DNA from: Diploptera punctata
Lineage: Eukaryota > Arthropoda > Insecta > Blattodea > Blaberidae
NCBI GenBank assembly: GCA_030220185.1
Contig: JASPKZ010004950.1
Location: 1,246,001 to 1,310,000, forward strand
Direction: 5' to 3'
Length of the DNA: 64,000 nt
Notes under the pieces: model-generated
Databases searched by the model: none
The model's input: the letters and a program-made list of their open reading frames with translations, nothing else
What the model was told of the DNA's origin: nothing
Made by a program: the position numbers and the translations under genes
Shown here: positions 1 through 10,773 of the stretch, piece after piece
How the letters are laid out: each line of letters starts with the position of its first letter
Position numbering within the stretch: the stretch's first letter is position 1

Positions 1-132
1 AAAGATATTTGAATAAATAAGGTGAGTCTAATCAAAATCAAAGTGGGAGGTAACATTATGAGGCATTTATGAATAAGTTGGAGAAAATGTTTTTATTTAA
101 CTTTCACAGGGAAAAAAACACTATGAGGTCCA

Positions 133-612
133 ATTCAAGAATTAAATTAATGTTTTTATTACCTCACCTCATATCCTTTTTCTTCTAGACTGCAGTTTTG
201 GAGCTTATCTCCATCATCAGTAGCCTCTGGTCGACCGGTGTTATGTTGTTTCTTGGCAGTTTTCTTTTTCCTTCTATTGGTGGACAGATGAACCTTTGGA
301 TCAGGTCAAAATTTGCAGGAGTTTTAAAATTCATGAGTTTATCTTTCTTGTTTATCATTTTTTCCCTGGGGAAAAAAAATCCACATCCAGAAAAACAAGA
401 AAGATAAACTCATGAATTTCGAAACTCCCACAAATTTTGACCTGATCCAGAGGTTCATCTGTCCACCGATAGAAGGAAGAAGAAAACCACCAAGAAATGA
501 CATAACACTGGTCGACCAGAGGCTACTGATGATGGAGATAAGCTCCGAAACTGCAGTCTAGAAGAAAAAGGATATGAGATGAGGTAATAAAAACATGAAT
601 TTAATTCTTGAA
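133..612. repeat. 480-bp palindrome (foldback arm pair 1)
   Basis: The arms run from about 133 to 350 and 395 to 612 and are reverse complements with a few percent mismatch. Each arm carries the border ACCTCACCTCAT or its complement. The right arm holds a hammerhead-like core: CTGATGA at 526-532, T, GGAG/CTCC stem, GAAAC at 547-551, TGCA, GTC at 556-558. A small open frame in the left arm is a by-product of the palindrome. Confidence 0.9.
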
Positions 613-748
613 ATGTTTTTATATCTCACCTCATAAAGTTGCATGTTTTCACGATACCGATTTCAAAAGTAAGTGAAGTAAAATTTACTTTTGAAATCAG
701 TATCATGAAAACATGCAACTTTATGAGGTGAGATATAAAAAACATTTT
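610..748. repeat. Palindrome 2 with ATCTCACCTCAT border
   Basis: The arms meet around 678-688 near AGTAAGTGAAGT. The outer border reads ATCTCACCTCAT on the left and ATGAGGTGAGAT on the right. It abuts palindrome 1. Its right flank resembles a relic at 24496-24600, which shows that this sequence is dispersed. Confidence 0.88.
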
Positions 749-776
749 CTCCAACTCATTCGTATAAGGTGAGTCT

Positions 777-924
777 GTTGCATCATACCTCATAAAAGTT
801 GAGTTCTTTCAGGACATGTTTCAAAACACTCATGTTTCATCTTCAGCTTGTCCAGACAAGATGAAACATGAGTGTTTTGAAACATGTCCTAAAAGAACTC
901 AACTTTTATGAGGTAAGATGCAAC
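777..924. repeat. Palindrome 3 with hammerhead-like apex
   Basis: The arms are near-perfect reverse complements with border ATACCTCAT/ATGAGGTAAG. On the minus strand the left arm reads CTGAAGA (840-846), T, a stem of about 6 bp, GAAAC, AT, GTC (core 813-846). The loop region contains CAGCTTGTCCAGAC. Confidence 0.9.
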
Positions 925-984
925 ACTCTCTCCTTATAATGTTACTTCCTATTATAATTTTATAACTTAATGAATGATTTTAAA

Positions 985-1206
985 ATTAAAATTTATCGGA
1001 GAATATATTGTTTAAACAACTCACCTCATAGGATTCATGCTTCCATGATATCGCGATTTCAAACATAATCATGTTCATCGTCAGCCATAACATGATTATG
1101 TTTGAAATCGCGATATCATGGAAGCATGAATCCTATGAGGTGAGTTGTTTAAACAATATATTCTCCGATAAATTTTAATGATTATACCTCATAATGTTTA
1201 CTTCCC
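985..1206. repeat. Palindrome 4 with nested arms and terminal repeat
   Basis: The arms run 985-1179. An outer arm of about 35 bp (ending TTGTTTAAACAA) is separated from an inner arm by the CTCACCTCAT border. The apex at 1056-1084 carries CTGACGA and GAAAT on the minus strand. The terminal repeat CCTCATAATGTTTACTTCCC follows at 1187-1206. The outer-arm sequence recurs once more near 3488. Confidence 0.88.
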
Positions 1207-1324
1207 AACATTAATTAAATATGATTTTAAAATTGTTGAATATTATTAACAATTCATCAGTCATGATACAATTGCTATAATATTGGCAATACAGCTGCTT
1301 AGAAGTTTTATACCTTGTAATGGT

Positions 1325-1347
1325 TAATAATAATAATAATAATAATA
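1325..1347 (+). repeat. (TAA)n microsatellite
   Basis: About seven TAA units lie just upstream of the EcR 3' splice site. Confidence 0.9.
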
Positions 1348-1383
1348 TTTTTTGAAAGTTAATGTTTTGCAATTTTATTTCAG

Positions 1384-1628
1384 ACCGGCCATCTTTGATT
1401 GAAGGCTGGAAGGTGGAGAAGATTCAGGAAATTTATCTCGAAGCATTGAAAGCATATGTAGACAACAGGCGGAGACCTCGATCAGGCACGATCTTTGCAA
1501 AGCTATTATCGGTGCTGACAGAGCTGCGGACACTCGGAAACCAGAACTCAGAGATGTGTTTTTCGCTCAAATTGAAGAACAAGGAGCTCCCTGCATTCCT
1601 CGCCGAGATCTGGGATGTCACTCCGTAG
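1384..1628 (+). CDS. EcR: Ecdysone receptor, last coding exon (C-terminal part of ligand-binding domain)
   Basis: The nuclear receptor EcR pairs with USP/RXR to bind 20-hydroxyecdysone and activates moulting genes in the nucleus. The exon follows a pyrimidine tract and CAG. Its first two bases finish a codon begun upstream (G|AC, Asp). It encodes 81 further codons and ends in TAG at 1626-1628. The residues [20 protein letters not shown] match helices 10-11 of EcR, and [11 protein letters not shown] matches helix 12 with the AF-2 activation core. The protein stops at VTP after helix 12, so the long F domain of Drosophila is absent. The upstream ATG at 1362 is intronic and is not a start. GC content is clearly higher than the flanks. 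No frameshift or stop interrupts it, so it is probably functional. Confidence 0.96.
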
Positions 1629-1669
1629 TGACGCAATTGCGTTGTTATAGTTAGTACAGCGATTGTTTT

Positions 1670-1699
1670 GGGGTTTGGGGGTTAGGGATTTAGTAGGGG
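1670..1699 (+). promoter_or_regulatory. Possible G-quadruplex in EcR 3' UTR
   Basis: Four G runs (4, 5, 3 and 4 G) are separated by loops of 3, 3 and 8 bases, 41 bases after the EcR stop. The surrounding DNA is strongly AT-rich, so the cluster stands out. Folding is inferred from pattern only. Confidence 0.4.
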
Positions 1700-2226
1700 A
1701 AAGTACGCTGTATTTATATCCTTTACTTTATTCCTCTGATTAATATCTGCATCGGACAATTAATGTATATGATAAGATTATATTACATTATCTTACACAC
1801 ATCTCAAACTTAAAATATGCAGTTAAGTCAGGAAAACAGTATTTTCTTAATGAAAGTCATTTAATTAGAAGTCAGGAAGTCTCTGCTATTTTACTTTATT
1901 TTTAATTTGTTTATTTATATTATAAATTACATATTTCTAGTAAAATCATTTTTATATTATATATAAAATAATTTTATGAAACTCTGACTTGGCAGGTCCA
2001 GTAAAAATTTGTTAAACATTGCAAATTTTGACAAGTTTGTCATATTACAAATTATATCTAATGAATAGATTTTATTTTACACAAAAGGATTTCTATTTAA
2101 ATCAAGCCCTGTTTTTATTTCTTTACAAGCGGACAATCATGTTATTTGATTTACTTCCGATTTGATTATATCTTGATACTAAATGTTAATATTTTAGGAA
2201 ATATTTTCCAAATATTTGTAACGGTC

Positions 2227-2227
<1 letters not shown>

Positions 2228-2274
<47 letters not shown>
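2228..2274. repeat. (AT)n microsatellite
   Basis: About 23 uninterrupted AT units. Other AT runs occur at about 2897-2926, 3251-3277, 33597-33621, 40673-40689, 58519-58560 and 63233-63267. Confidence 0.97.
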
Positions 2275-2277
<3 letters not shown>

Positions 2278-2894
2278 TAAGAAAGTTTTCTTGGGTTTTC
2301 CGCATCTTGAATTCAAGTTCGGCCTCTGGCCACTGATTCCGACGTTTTGGCATGATCCCACATGCCATTAAAATTAAAATATCCAATGGCCAATCAATCA
2401 TATATTTTTATCCTTTTTAAAACCAGTCTTCAATCATGAAAGGGAAATTAATTTACCTTAAATGTTAGTAAGTAAATATAACCAAACAATATAAATCTCA
2501 GGTTAAATTTTTTTTATCTTTTTATGTTCTAAATATTATGTTTAAGAAATTTTATTGTAGAAATAATATCTTATTAACCTTTAAAGAATGAATTTAATTA
2601 GTGAATATTGTGATTCTATGGAAGAGAGGAGAACTTGGAATAAAATAACTATAGGGAATGTGAAAAAAAAAATTATATAAACAGTAGAAAAAATTATATT
2701 GATATTGCATAAGATCTTCTTAACTTTTGTTAGCTTTTATCACTGAGATATCGAAACAAAATCATAAATCTTTTTCCATGTTTATGTATTTATCATATTC
2801 TACTTAATTTCTCTCCCTTCTTTCTTAAAATCCTATTTGCAAGTTATTGTCCAAATTTATTATATTTATTATTGAAATATTTATATATTTATAG

Positions 2895-2930
<36 letters not shown>

Positions 2931-3021
2931 ATATGGCATTTTAATGTAGAGATACTGTTTTACAAAGGAATTCTAAAATTATAATTCTGTTTTATTTTAG
3001 AAGTTATATTTTTGGTTCTTT

Positions 3022-3179
3022 TAATTAAATTATATTGAGTCTGTAAAATCTTACCTTTGATTGTTTCGATTAGTCTGGCCATGATGATGATGATGATTAG
3101 AAGACTAATCGAAACATGTTCAAGAACAAATCAACATTAATTTGAGGTAAGATTTCGCAGACTCAAAGTAATTTAATTA
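3022..3179. repeat. Palindrome 5
   Basis: The outer arms flank CTTACCTTTGA on the left and TTGAGGTAAG on the right. The right arm carries a run of ATGATG units, then GATTAG/CTAATC and GAAACATGTTC. This resembles the apical motif of other palindromes with the first C replaced. Confidence 0.85.
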
Positions 3180-3326
3180 TAATTCTGTATTTTTTATAAT
3201 AAACTATAAAACCAAAACAATGTTTGCTTCATAAAAAATTATTAAAAATTAATATATATATATATATATATATATATTGTGTTTTATTTTCAACAGTTCA
3301 TATTAGATAAGGTTAATTGTCATTCA

Positions 3327-3488
3327 AGTTATTTTTAGTCTGTAATATCTTACCTCAATATTAATATTGATTTTGTTCTTGAACATGTTTGATTAGTCTT
3401 CTAATCATCGTGGCCAGACTAATCGAAACATGTTCAAGAACAAATCAACATTAATATTTAGGTAAGATATTACAGACTAAAAATAACT
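3327..3488. repeat. Palindrome 6
   Basis: The arms are near-perfect, with border ATCTTACCT/AGGTAAGAT and outer arm AGTTATTTTTAGTCTGTAAT. It is a sister of palindromes 5, 11 (13356-13522) and 20 (26943-27096), which share the arm containing TTGTTCTTGAACATGTTT. Confidence 0.9.
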
Positions 3489-3669
3489 ATTGTTTAAACA
3501 ATATGTTCTCCGATGAATTTTAATAAAAATAACTTGATTAAAAGAACCTCAAAATATTACTTCCTAAAATAAAACATTAATTCTCGTTGTTAAGTATGAT
3601 TAGCAATGCTGAAAGTTGTCAAAATTATTTTATTTTATAATGTTAATTCTATTGAATAACGTATATGAT

Positions 3670-3821
3670 GAGAATCAAATGAATCGTGAATTCTTCTTAC
3701 CTCATATATCTATGTTTTTTAACACTGCACTGCAGTATCGGAAAAAACATAGATATATGAGGTAAGGAATTCGCGATTCATTTGATTCTTATTATGAAAA
3801 CCTCATAATGTTAAAATTCCC
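3670..3821. repeat. Palindrome 7 with terminal repeat
   Basis: The short arms (3670-3791) have border CTTACCTCATA/TATGAGGTAAG and an apex with ACTGCAGT. The end repeat CCTCATAATGTTAAAATTCCC follows at 3800-3820. The arms match the outer arms of palindrome 9 (8329-8706), so it looks like an internally deleted relative. Confidence 0.88.
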
Positions 3822-6420
3822 AAATTTATTATATTAAAATAAACGTATATGATACTGAAAATGAAATGTTAATTGTCTGATAGATATTTTAGAGGTCAAG
3901 TTTAGGGTAGGAAATAATTTTGAGAAAATAAAATATACAACTGTGTTCAAACCAAGGATAATGTAGTATTGGAGCTGTTTGTTGACTGATGTTTGATGAG
4001 AGTTGCTGTTATACAGCAATATTTAAATATTTTTATTGCTCTGTGCTTGTGTCGTCCTTTTTGAAAACAGTTGTATGTAACTTTCAAAATCCTTTTGGAA
4101 ATGGCATAGGCATGTCCTCCATTTGGGTTCCTATTATCAGCTGATAATGGGATACCTGACTGGAGTTTCTCACTCGGTACATTTTGGTTGCCAGAAAGAC
4201 TGCTGCTGGCTTCAATTTTGACAGTTATTTCATTTAGGCCTAATCAATGTTATATGAACATTGATTGGATTCTTGACACTTCGCTGTTCCTACTATAATA
4301 ATGTGTAAGAAAAAACTTATGAGAGAATATACTTAACGGTTGTGAATGTAAACTTTTTTTCTGGAGGTGTAAAAACTAATGGAAGATGTTTTGAGCGAAT
4401 CTTCCCATAGAAACCACCAAATGCTGGCTGTGAAATAAAAAAAACTTCTTTCTGTTTTGTGTCGTGATGCTGAAGGGAAAGGTTTAAAGCTGAAGTTTGG
4501 AAACGTGCATGTTTTTTTTTTTTTTAATTTAGAGTCTATATATTAATTATGTAATGAAAAAAGTGTTTGTCAGTATGTTATTTGAAGTGGGAAAAAGTTA
4601 CGAAGGAAATATTGTTGAAAAAAAAAGTATAAACGTTTGTTCTTTTATTATTTTATGAAAGAAAAGTTATTTATACAAATAGGAAAAGAAATGATAATGT
4701 GGGGAAAAAAAAATAAGACTGGATGATTTTCTTGGGGACACAAATCTGGTGCCTTTTTTTATCAAAGTGAGAAAGACAAGTGAAGGTGCATCAGAAATGG
4801 AACTTTGTGTCAACTGAATGGTGTATTTTGTATGGTGCTTACTATCTGTGCACTCGACAACTTTAACTTCTGCACAGCATAAATAAAAACAATTCATGGT
4901 GATATAGATAAAGTTTAAAAATAACCGTCCGTTTTTAAATTGAAATATATAAATTTAAGGCTAGTTTCTTCAGGTACACATGTAATGAGTAGAAATAATA
5001 TAAAAAAGGCTTAAACAAGTTAAGTGAAAGTGCTACGGTTTATATTTCAACTGTAAATCATAAAATGATTTTGTCAATTAGGGTTCTGCAAAGTTTCTAC
5101 CAGTTTCTGTAAGGCTGGGGAGAGAAAAATACATAAACTGCCTTACTGATATTTAAGAGCCTCAGGATTTGAACATGTACTCCATTGAAGCAAGGACCAT
5201 CAATTGTGGATAATGTAACAAGTGCCCTAGGCTCTGAGACAACATAGAAACCAGAAGAAACTTTGTTGTGGACAAAAAATGACATGAATTTTCGACCTCA
5301 AACATCCTTCCATATTCCTGGAAGAGATGACTACACTATCACAAGTGATAAAAATCTTGAGATTTTTGTTTTGTTTTTAGAAGTATGTACATTATTAATA
5401 CAACTTTTTACATTGTGAAACATAACATTGTCCTGCCTGAACGGAAGAAAAACTATTCCATTTTCATTTGAATGTTTGCTACAGCCCAAACTGCTGTTGT
5501 GAATTTCAGCAGAATATTTGCATTAGTAACAACAGAGATTCCTAAATAAAAACCTAAGGTTTTTTTTCTTTTTTAATTTTAACAGTCATGGAATAACAAC
5601 ACTCAATTAAGTCAATATATTTTTTGTACCTTATTACTTTTTTTTTTCCAGCGTCACATGTGTAAAATAATTTCATACTTTTTTTTTAATGAGAGAGTAT
5701 AGACAAAACAGAACTGTAGTTATTTGTATGCTTGCAAATTGTTTTGTTCAAGTTTAAAAATAAACTTTATAAGTGTGAGAGATGTTCATAAAGTAATATC
5801 TAATTTTATTTTAGTTAATTCTTTCACATTTTGAACAAATTCTAAACAAATGTAAATATTATTTTATTTCTTTTCAGTGTTGATGAAATATTAAAACCAT
5901 TTGAGAACACTGTGGTACAAGTAATTTTACGTCTAAGCTGCAGTTATTTATTAATTAAATAAAAAGAAGGTACAAAGTACTGAACAACTGGATTTTAAAT
6001 AAATATGAAAATCATATAACTTTATAACAGTTTTATTTTTATTTAATTAATGATAAAATGGATTTTCATCAAGTAACACTAAATCAATATTGATTATTTA
6101 GATATTGTCTGTCTATTCAAAAAATTTGTAAAACTATCAATAGAGGATGTTTTTCAAGCTCGGTTAGTTATTTGAACTATGATGGCTTTAACCGTTAGGG
6201 TTGAAATCATGTGTATTATAGAGGATTATTTTAAGATAGAGAACCAACGATTAGATATTTATAATTCAGACATCTTGAACTTAGTGAGATGGAGATCATT
6301 CATAAACAATACACTCTGCAGGAAGTTCATACTCTATAACAACTGAACAAACCGTTTATAGAACTGAATTATGGATTCAAAATCATTAAGTCCCATTTTT
6401 ACTTTTATAGTGGGTGATAT
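3822..6420. other. Gene-free AT-rich stretch, perhaps distal EcR 3' UTR
   Basis: No coding, transposon or RNA gene is recognised. A small palindrome (TATTATCAGCTGATAAT) lies near 4131-4148. At about 5985-6070 there is a diverged single copy related to the 65-bp satellite of 41-42 kb. Confidence 0.5.
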
Positions 6421-6720
6421 GGGGCACGCTGTAGCGTAGTGGTTAAGGCACTGCGCTACAAGCCGGAAGGTCGAGGGTTTGAGTCCCGGTCGGGTCAGGA
6501 TTTTTAAACTGACCCAAACCTTCTGGCGGCACTATGGCCCTGGGGTCGACTCAGCCTCTAACGAAAATGATTACCAGACACTTGTTCTGGGGGTAAAGGC
6601 GGCCGTCACGCAGGGCTGACAACCTGGCTAACATCAAGTGCCGATTGTCCGGAAAAAGTGGGAGCCTTAACCTCCAACTACCTCTATGGCCTCCTGAGGC
6701 CTGTAGTGGGATCACTTTAC
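6421..6720 (+). mobile_element. tRNA-derived SINE, family A
   Basis: The 5' tRNA-like head has a box A-like TAGCGTAGTGGTTAAGGCA and a box B-like GGTCGAGGGTTTGAGTCCC, internal promoter elements for RNA polymerase III. A conserved body of about 230 bp follows, ending GTAGTGGGATCACTTTAC with no poly(A). A GGGTGATAT-like sequence flanks both sides. Related copies are at 10186, 23169 and 43913, with a 3' half at about 15596. Confidence 0.88.
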
Positions 6721-7282
6721 CTGTATTTTTTATAGGTGATATGGGTGTATACCCCAGCTGCCATATCCCCGGCTCTGAAGTTTAGGTTATATGAGGGGAA
6801 AGGGAGTATTTGCCCACTACTTGCCAATAAGGAAATGGTTGTAGTACGAGTAGATGTCTGCCACAACCAATCACTGCTCTTGATGCAGCTATAGCCTACT
6901 AGTAAGGTTTGAAATTGCTGAGATGTTGTCAGCTGTATGTCTGCTAACCGCATTCATAAAGCGGCCACTCCCACTGAATATCCATATTGGCAACACTGTC
7001 GTGAAAAATCAGGGCCAGAGAATCAGTAAAACTGCTGCTTTTTCAGTAACCTTTACACAGTATTCTTTGAACTATGCATTGGTGAATTCAATTCAATTTC
7101 ATAAAGTCTTTCTTTCAATTATAAACTTTTGTACTTTATATAACACAGTCGTCCTCAACTATAATATTTTCTGTTATAATCTTCGTTATATTATTAAAAT
7201 TCAAAGCTTTTCAAAGACCATGCTTCATCTTCATGAATTTTCTTGATACTGAAATTATTCTTCGATTATTTTAAAATACAAT
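6721..7282. other. Gene-free stretch with a single relic foldback arm
   Basis: The last part (about 7147-7262) begins GTCGTCCTCAACTATAAT and continues with CTTCATCTTCATG-like sequence. It resembles one arm of the palindromes at 48336 and 52310. The rest shows nothing recognisable. Confidence 0.45.
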
Positions 7283-7493
7283 AGGAAGCAACATTACGAG
7301 GTTTGTTTAATAATTAAAACATTTTGACTGTTCATTCTTACCTCTTAGAGTTGTTTTTGTTGAACATATGTTTCAGAGCTTCTTAGCCCCATCGTCTGCA
7401 ATCGCTGATGATGGGGCTAAGAAGCTCTGAAACATATGTTCAACAAAAACAACTCTAAGAGGTAAGAACGAACAGACAAAATGTTTTAATTAT
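7283..7493. repeat. Palindrome 8 with left terminal repeat
   Basis: The end repeat AGGAAGCAACATTACGAGG (7283-7301) precedes nearly perfect arms (7311-7493) with border CTTACCTCTTAG/CTAAGAGGTAAG. The right arm holds the clearest hammerhead-like core: CTGATGA 7405-7411, T, GGGGCT/AGCTCT stem, GAAAC 7429-7433, ATAT, GTT 7438-7440. No matching right terminal repeat is seen. Confidence 0.9.
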
Positions 7494-8328
7494 TCTCCCA
7501 ATTAGTTTAGCACCCTGACCTGTCTTGTCTCTCCTAGGTTCAAGGGTTTTAATTGAAGTATTAATTTCCAATCATTGGTTCTCCATCTCAAAATGCCCAA
7601 TTTACGGTCTTCTACCATCTTTAGATTTCTGACATGAAAGGTTTGAGAACATTTTGTATATGCACATAGGACATTTTTTATAAGGTATATTTTTTTAAAG
7701 AAATAAATTTGGATATTACTTATGAGCAACCTTATAACTGTATTGTAGTTAGTTCTTTTTGTTACTGCAGTCTTTTATTGCCAGATATTGCCTTATAAAA
7801 ATGGGAAAAGTTATGATAAAAAATCCGTGTTCCTCCTTATATTAAAAATATTCTATGCATAATGAAGAAATAAACTTATAGGCACTGCAGCTTTTTTAAA
7901 ATAAAATAACTTTTCTTATTTACCATGTTGTCATTGAATTTTTTTGGTGTTTTTATTTTTATTCAAGTTTTCCCTTTGGGGCTCAACAATTATCAGCACT
8001 GCCTGGAATAAGTAATTAAGAAACATTTTGAAAGATCACAAAAGTGAAAATTGAAACAACCAAGAAAAATGCAAAGTTACCAAATATGTAAATACAATAT
8101 GATAATGAAGAGAGTTGTTCTCAAATATTGTTAAAAATCTTATTTATGTTATCCTCAACCTCAAAGAAAAGTTAATTTAAAAATTATTCAACATATTAGA
8201 TTGAAATAACTATATAATTCATCCTCCAGCCCAAGATTGTGTTATCCATCCTGAGAATGTCAAACTTCGTGATACTCTTCAAATAGATTACAATGAAAAA
8301 ATCATTGATAAATTTAATTACTTGAATT
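7494..8328. other. Gene-free AT-rich stretch
   Basis: No gene, element or RNA is recognised here. Only short, unsupported open frames occur. Confidence 0.5.
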
Positions 8329-8731
8329 AATAAGAATAAAATGAATTGTGAATTCTTCTTACCTCATACATATATGTTTTTTAACAATATTGGGAAATAT
8401 ATCACTCCCATCTTCAGCTGTTTTTGCGACTATCAATTTTTCATTATGCCGGTAATTTTCTAAACTGCCATCTGGTGCATTTTAGAAGAACTTTGTAAAC
8501 CAATTATGGTTTGTCTGGAATTTGATTACAAAGTTCTTCAAAAGTACACCAGATGGCAGTTTAGAAATTACTGGCATAATGAAAAATTGACAATCGTGAA
8601 AACAGCTGAAGATGAGAGTGACATGTTTCTCAATACTGCAGTTCTGTGTTAAAAAACATAGAAGTATGAAGTAAGAAGAATTCATGATTATTTGATTCTT
8701 ATTAAGAAAACCTCATAATGTAAAAATTCCC
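8329..8731. repeat. Palindrome 9, 378 bp, with terminal repeat
   Basis: The arms (8329-8706) have border CTTACCTCATA and a long inner arm. Each arm has CTGAAGATG (TCTTCAG at 8411-8417 on the left, CTGAAGA at 8606-8612 on the right). Each arm also has a CACCAGATGGCAG-like site (8467-8477 and 8547-8559). The end repeat CCTCATAATGTAAAAATTCCC follows at 8710-8730. The right arm is more diverged than in most palindromes here. Confidence 0.88.
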
Positions 8732-8749
8732 AACTTTATATTATATTAC

Positions 8750-9010
8750 TTTAATTCTACATCAGTAGGAAAAACCGGGTAAGTCAACTTTTGGTCGAAA
8801 ATGAGTTATTAACATCTCCCGATAGCTTTTGGTCTGATGCACGTTTGGTAAAAACGGGTAAGTCGTCAAGCGAATAGTGACGGTGTTATTAAGCATTGAA
8901 TTTTCGATGTATGCACTCTTTGATGTAAGTCATTGAACTAGTTTTTGCTCTCCTGTAAAAAAATTACTTTGAAGACTTACCTGGTTTTTCCTAACTGATA
9001 TAGAATTAAA
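8750..9010. mobile_element. MITE with 35-bp terminal inverted repeats
   Basis: The left end TTTAATTCTACATCAGTAGG and its continuation AAAAACCGGGTAAGTC (8750-8785) match the reverse complement of 8973-9010 with few mismatches. The interior of about 190 bp has no coding potential and a second internal GGTAAAAACGGGTAAGTC. It is a small non-autonomous DNA element of unknown superfamily. Confidence 0.7.
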
Positions 9011-9214
9011 CTTAAGCTGGGAAATTTAAGCAATTTAAATTAACTAATCATTATTGAAAAAATGAATCAAAACTTCTTCAAAGCCTACCTACTTTATTCA
9101 ATTATTTCAAGTGTCTGCATTACTTTTTAATACTGTATTTGTGCTATTTTCATATATCTTACATACAGTATTATTTTATTGGAGTAAAATCACATGATTA
9201 ATTTGTGAATAACT

Positions 9215-9572
9215 AACTTCCATTGGCTTTATAAAGTAATGTTAAAATTCCCATTAAAAAAAGGTGTCTTAAATAAGCAGCTGTCATTCACATTTATCGA
9301 GCGTTTACACTCTTGGGAATTTAAAAGTTATAAGAGAAAATTTTGCATTTAGATTGGAGGCCTTGGATAGCTCAGACAGTAGAGCATTTGCATATATAGC
9401 TAAAGGTCGTGGATTCAAGCCCCAGTCTAGGCATACATTTTTCTTATTTGAAGATAAAAATTATATGCTCAGACTGGGGCTTGAACCCAGGACCTTTGGC
9501 TTTCTAGGCCAAGATTCTACTGACTGAACTACCTGAGCAAGTTCCAATCTGAATGCAAATTTTTCTCTTATA
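9215..9572. repeat. Palindrome with tRNA-like units on both arms
   Basis: A + strand tRNA-like unit (about 9360-9433: GATAGCTCAGACAGTAGAGC, then GGATTCAAGCCCC) faces a minus-strand one (about 9460-9536) across a short TTTTTCTTATTTGAAGAT spacer. The outer arms (9330-9572) include GAGAAAATTTTGCATTTAGA. A 5' segment at 9215-9330 resembles those at 12122, 21715 and 31808. The tRNA folds are imperfect, so these are not functional tRNA genes. Confidence 0.75.
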
Positions 9573-10023
9573 TACACAGTTAATAGTATATTTTTCTCTT
9601 TAAATGTAACTAAGTGTACATTTGTAGGGGAAATTTGAGTTGTTTAGTTTTACTGGTGCCCACGAACAGATGTCTTAGATGATAGCTGAAAGGGTATTGT
9701 AGGAATACTTGTAGAGTGTTATTTTATAACTAAGGCACATCTGGTAACTTTATCCCTATGTGCTTAATGTGTGGGAGGTAGGAAGTTCAATGCAATTCAG
9801 AAAATCAACATTATGGGGTCCTACATATCTGATAGGTAGGATTTTTATGCTTTTAACATCTTTGGTCATTGTCATTAATAGTTATGATAAAATAGCTATT
9901 CCAATAAAGTACAGTAGAACTGTGAAATAAGGGATGGAGCTATTTCAAATTATTTTATAATACTATTAACTATTTTTAGTTTATGAAAGGAAGAAATATG
10001 TGTAGTATAAATACTAAGTTGTT

Positions 10024-10140
10024 ATACCAAGAGGACGAAGATCGCTGGGCCGTCCTATGAAACGCTGGAGGGAAAATTTTCTATAGGATCGTAACAGGCC
10101 TTGGCCTAATACTTGGAAGGAAGAAGAAGAAGAAGAAATA
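10024..10140 (+). mobile_element. 3' end of a LINE (family 3)
   Basis: The sequence is closely similar to the reverse complement of the downstream part of the LINE at 38255-38900. It ends in a (GAA)n run (AAGAAGAAGAAGAAG), a typical LINE tail. It encodes a piece of the arginine-rich C-terminus. Severely 5'-truncated. Confidence 0.75.
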
Positions 10141-10185
10141 CTAAGTTGTGAAAATTTAATTTAAATTTGTATATATTTAGCAGGT

Positions 10186-10483
10186 GGGGGCACGCTGTAG
10201 CGTACTGGTTAAGGCACTGCGCTACAAACCAGAAGGTCGAGGGTTCAGTTCCCGGTGGGGTCAGGAATTTTAAACTAACCCAAACTTTCTGGCGACTCTA
10301 TGGCCCTGGGGTTGACTCAGCCTTTAGCAGAAATGAGTACCAGATTCTTGTTCTGGGGGTAAAGGCGGCCATCATGCAGGGCTCATATAAAGTGCCAATT
10401 GTCAAGAGAAAGTGGGAGCCTTAACCTCCTACTTACCCCCAAAGGCCTTCTGAGACCTGTAGTGGGATCACTTTACCTCACTT
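10186..10483 (+). mobile_element. SINE, family A, with 16-bp target duplication
   Basis: The direct repeat TATATATTTAGCAGGT flanks it perfectly (10170-10185 and 10484-10499), which defines both ends and indicates LINE-type target-primed insertion. The box B-like AGGTCGAGGGTTCAGTTCCC is present. Open frames within it are not genes. Confidence 0.93.
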
Positions 10484-10773
10484 TATATATTTAGCAGGTT
10501 TAACATCTTCCTGTGCCCAATTAATCTACTGTCATTCTCCTCCACATCTCTCCGTCATTCCAATCTCCATCGTCCAACCATTTTCCCTCATACTTCTCAA
10601 AAAGCCTCTATCTTTACCATAATTAGTAGGAATTATTTATTTATATGAAAATAATAATTCAGCTTTTTTTCTAATGCCGGAATGAAATTTAAATTTTATT
10701 GTAGTAAATAAAGACTACAGTAGATTTATATATAACAAGTTTCATGGAAAGTAAATTTAACGCTTTCCTAAAA

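Larger units (their letters stand above)
43..952. mobile_element. Composite foldback element bounded by short inverted repeats
   Basis: The left end reads GGGAGGTAACATTATGAGG (45-63). The right end (932-950) is its imperfect reverse complement, ending ATAATGTTACTTCCT. Between them lie three head-to-head palindromes. The same end sequence recurs at many other palindromes in the window, so it looks like the true terminal repeat of a transposon family. No coding sequence is visible, so it is non-autonomous. Target-site duplications are not clear. Confidence 0.6.
1..1383 (+). other. EcR: 3' part of the last EcR intron
   Basis: This stretch lies directly upstream of the EcR terminal exon and ends in a pyrimidine-rich tract and CAG at 1381-1383, a good 3' splice site. 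It is AT-rich and almost filled by four adjacent palindromes (133-612, 610-748, 777-924, 985-1179). A short (TAA)n run at about 1325-1347 precedes the acceptor. Intron status follows from the exon call; the upstream exon is outside the window. Confidence 0.8.
1629..2997 (+). other. Probable proximal EcR 3' UTR and AT-rich flank
   Basis: No gene is seen. The stretch follows the EcR stop codon and contains a G-rich cluster (1670-1699) and two pure (AT)n runs (about 2228-2274 and 2897-2926). Poly(A)-signal-like AATAAA sites are too frequent in this AT-rich DNA to pick the true end. Confidence 0.5.
2998..3567. mobile_element. Composite foldback element holding two palindromes
   Basis: The left end (3000-3026) and right end (about 3540-3566) are inverted repeats sharing GAGGTTCTTTTAAT-like sequence and an outer GGAAGTAATATTTTGAGG-type end. 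Inside are palindrome 5 (3022-3179) and palindrome 6 (3327-3488), separated by an (AT)n run. Both palindromes have borders CTTACCT/AGGTAAG and share the arm GAAACATGTTCAAGAACAAA. The element is non-coding. Confidence 0.65.

Noticed and set aside
198..407. Membrane-protein-like 69-codon frame
   Set aside because: It is one arm of a near-perfect palindrome; hydrophobicity comes from T-rich DNA.
133..1179. microRNA precursors in the EcR intron
   Set aside because: The hairpins have arms of about 50-220 bp, much of it beyond a miRNA hairpin, and belong to a repeat group with terminal repeats.
1362..1383. ATG at 1362 as the start of an 88-codon protein
   Set aside because: The first codons lie in the intron's pyrimidine tract; the conserved EcR sequence starts only after CAG at 1381-1383.
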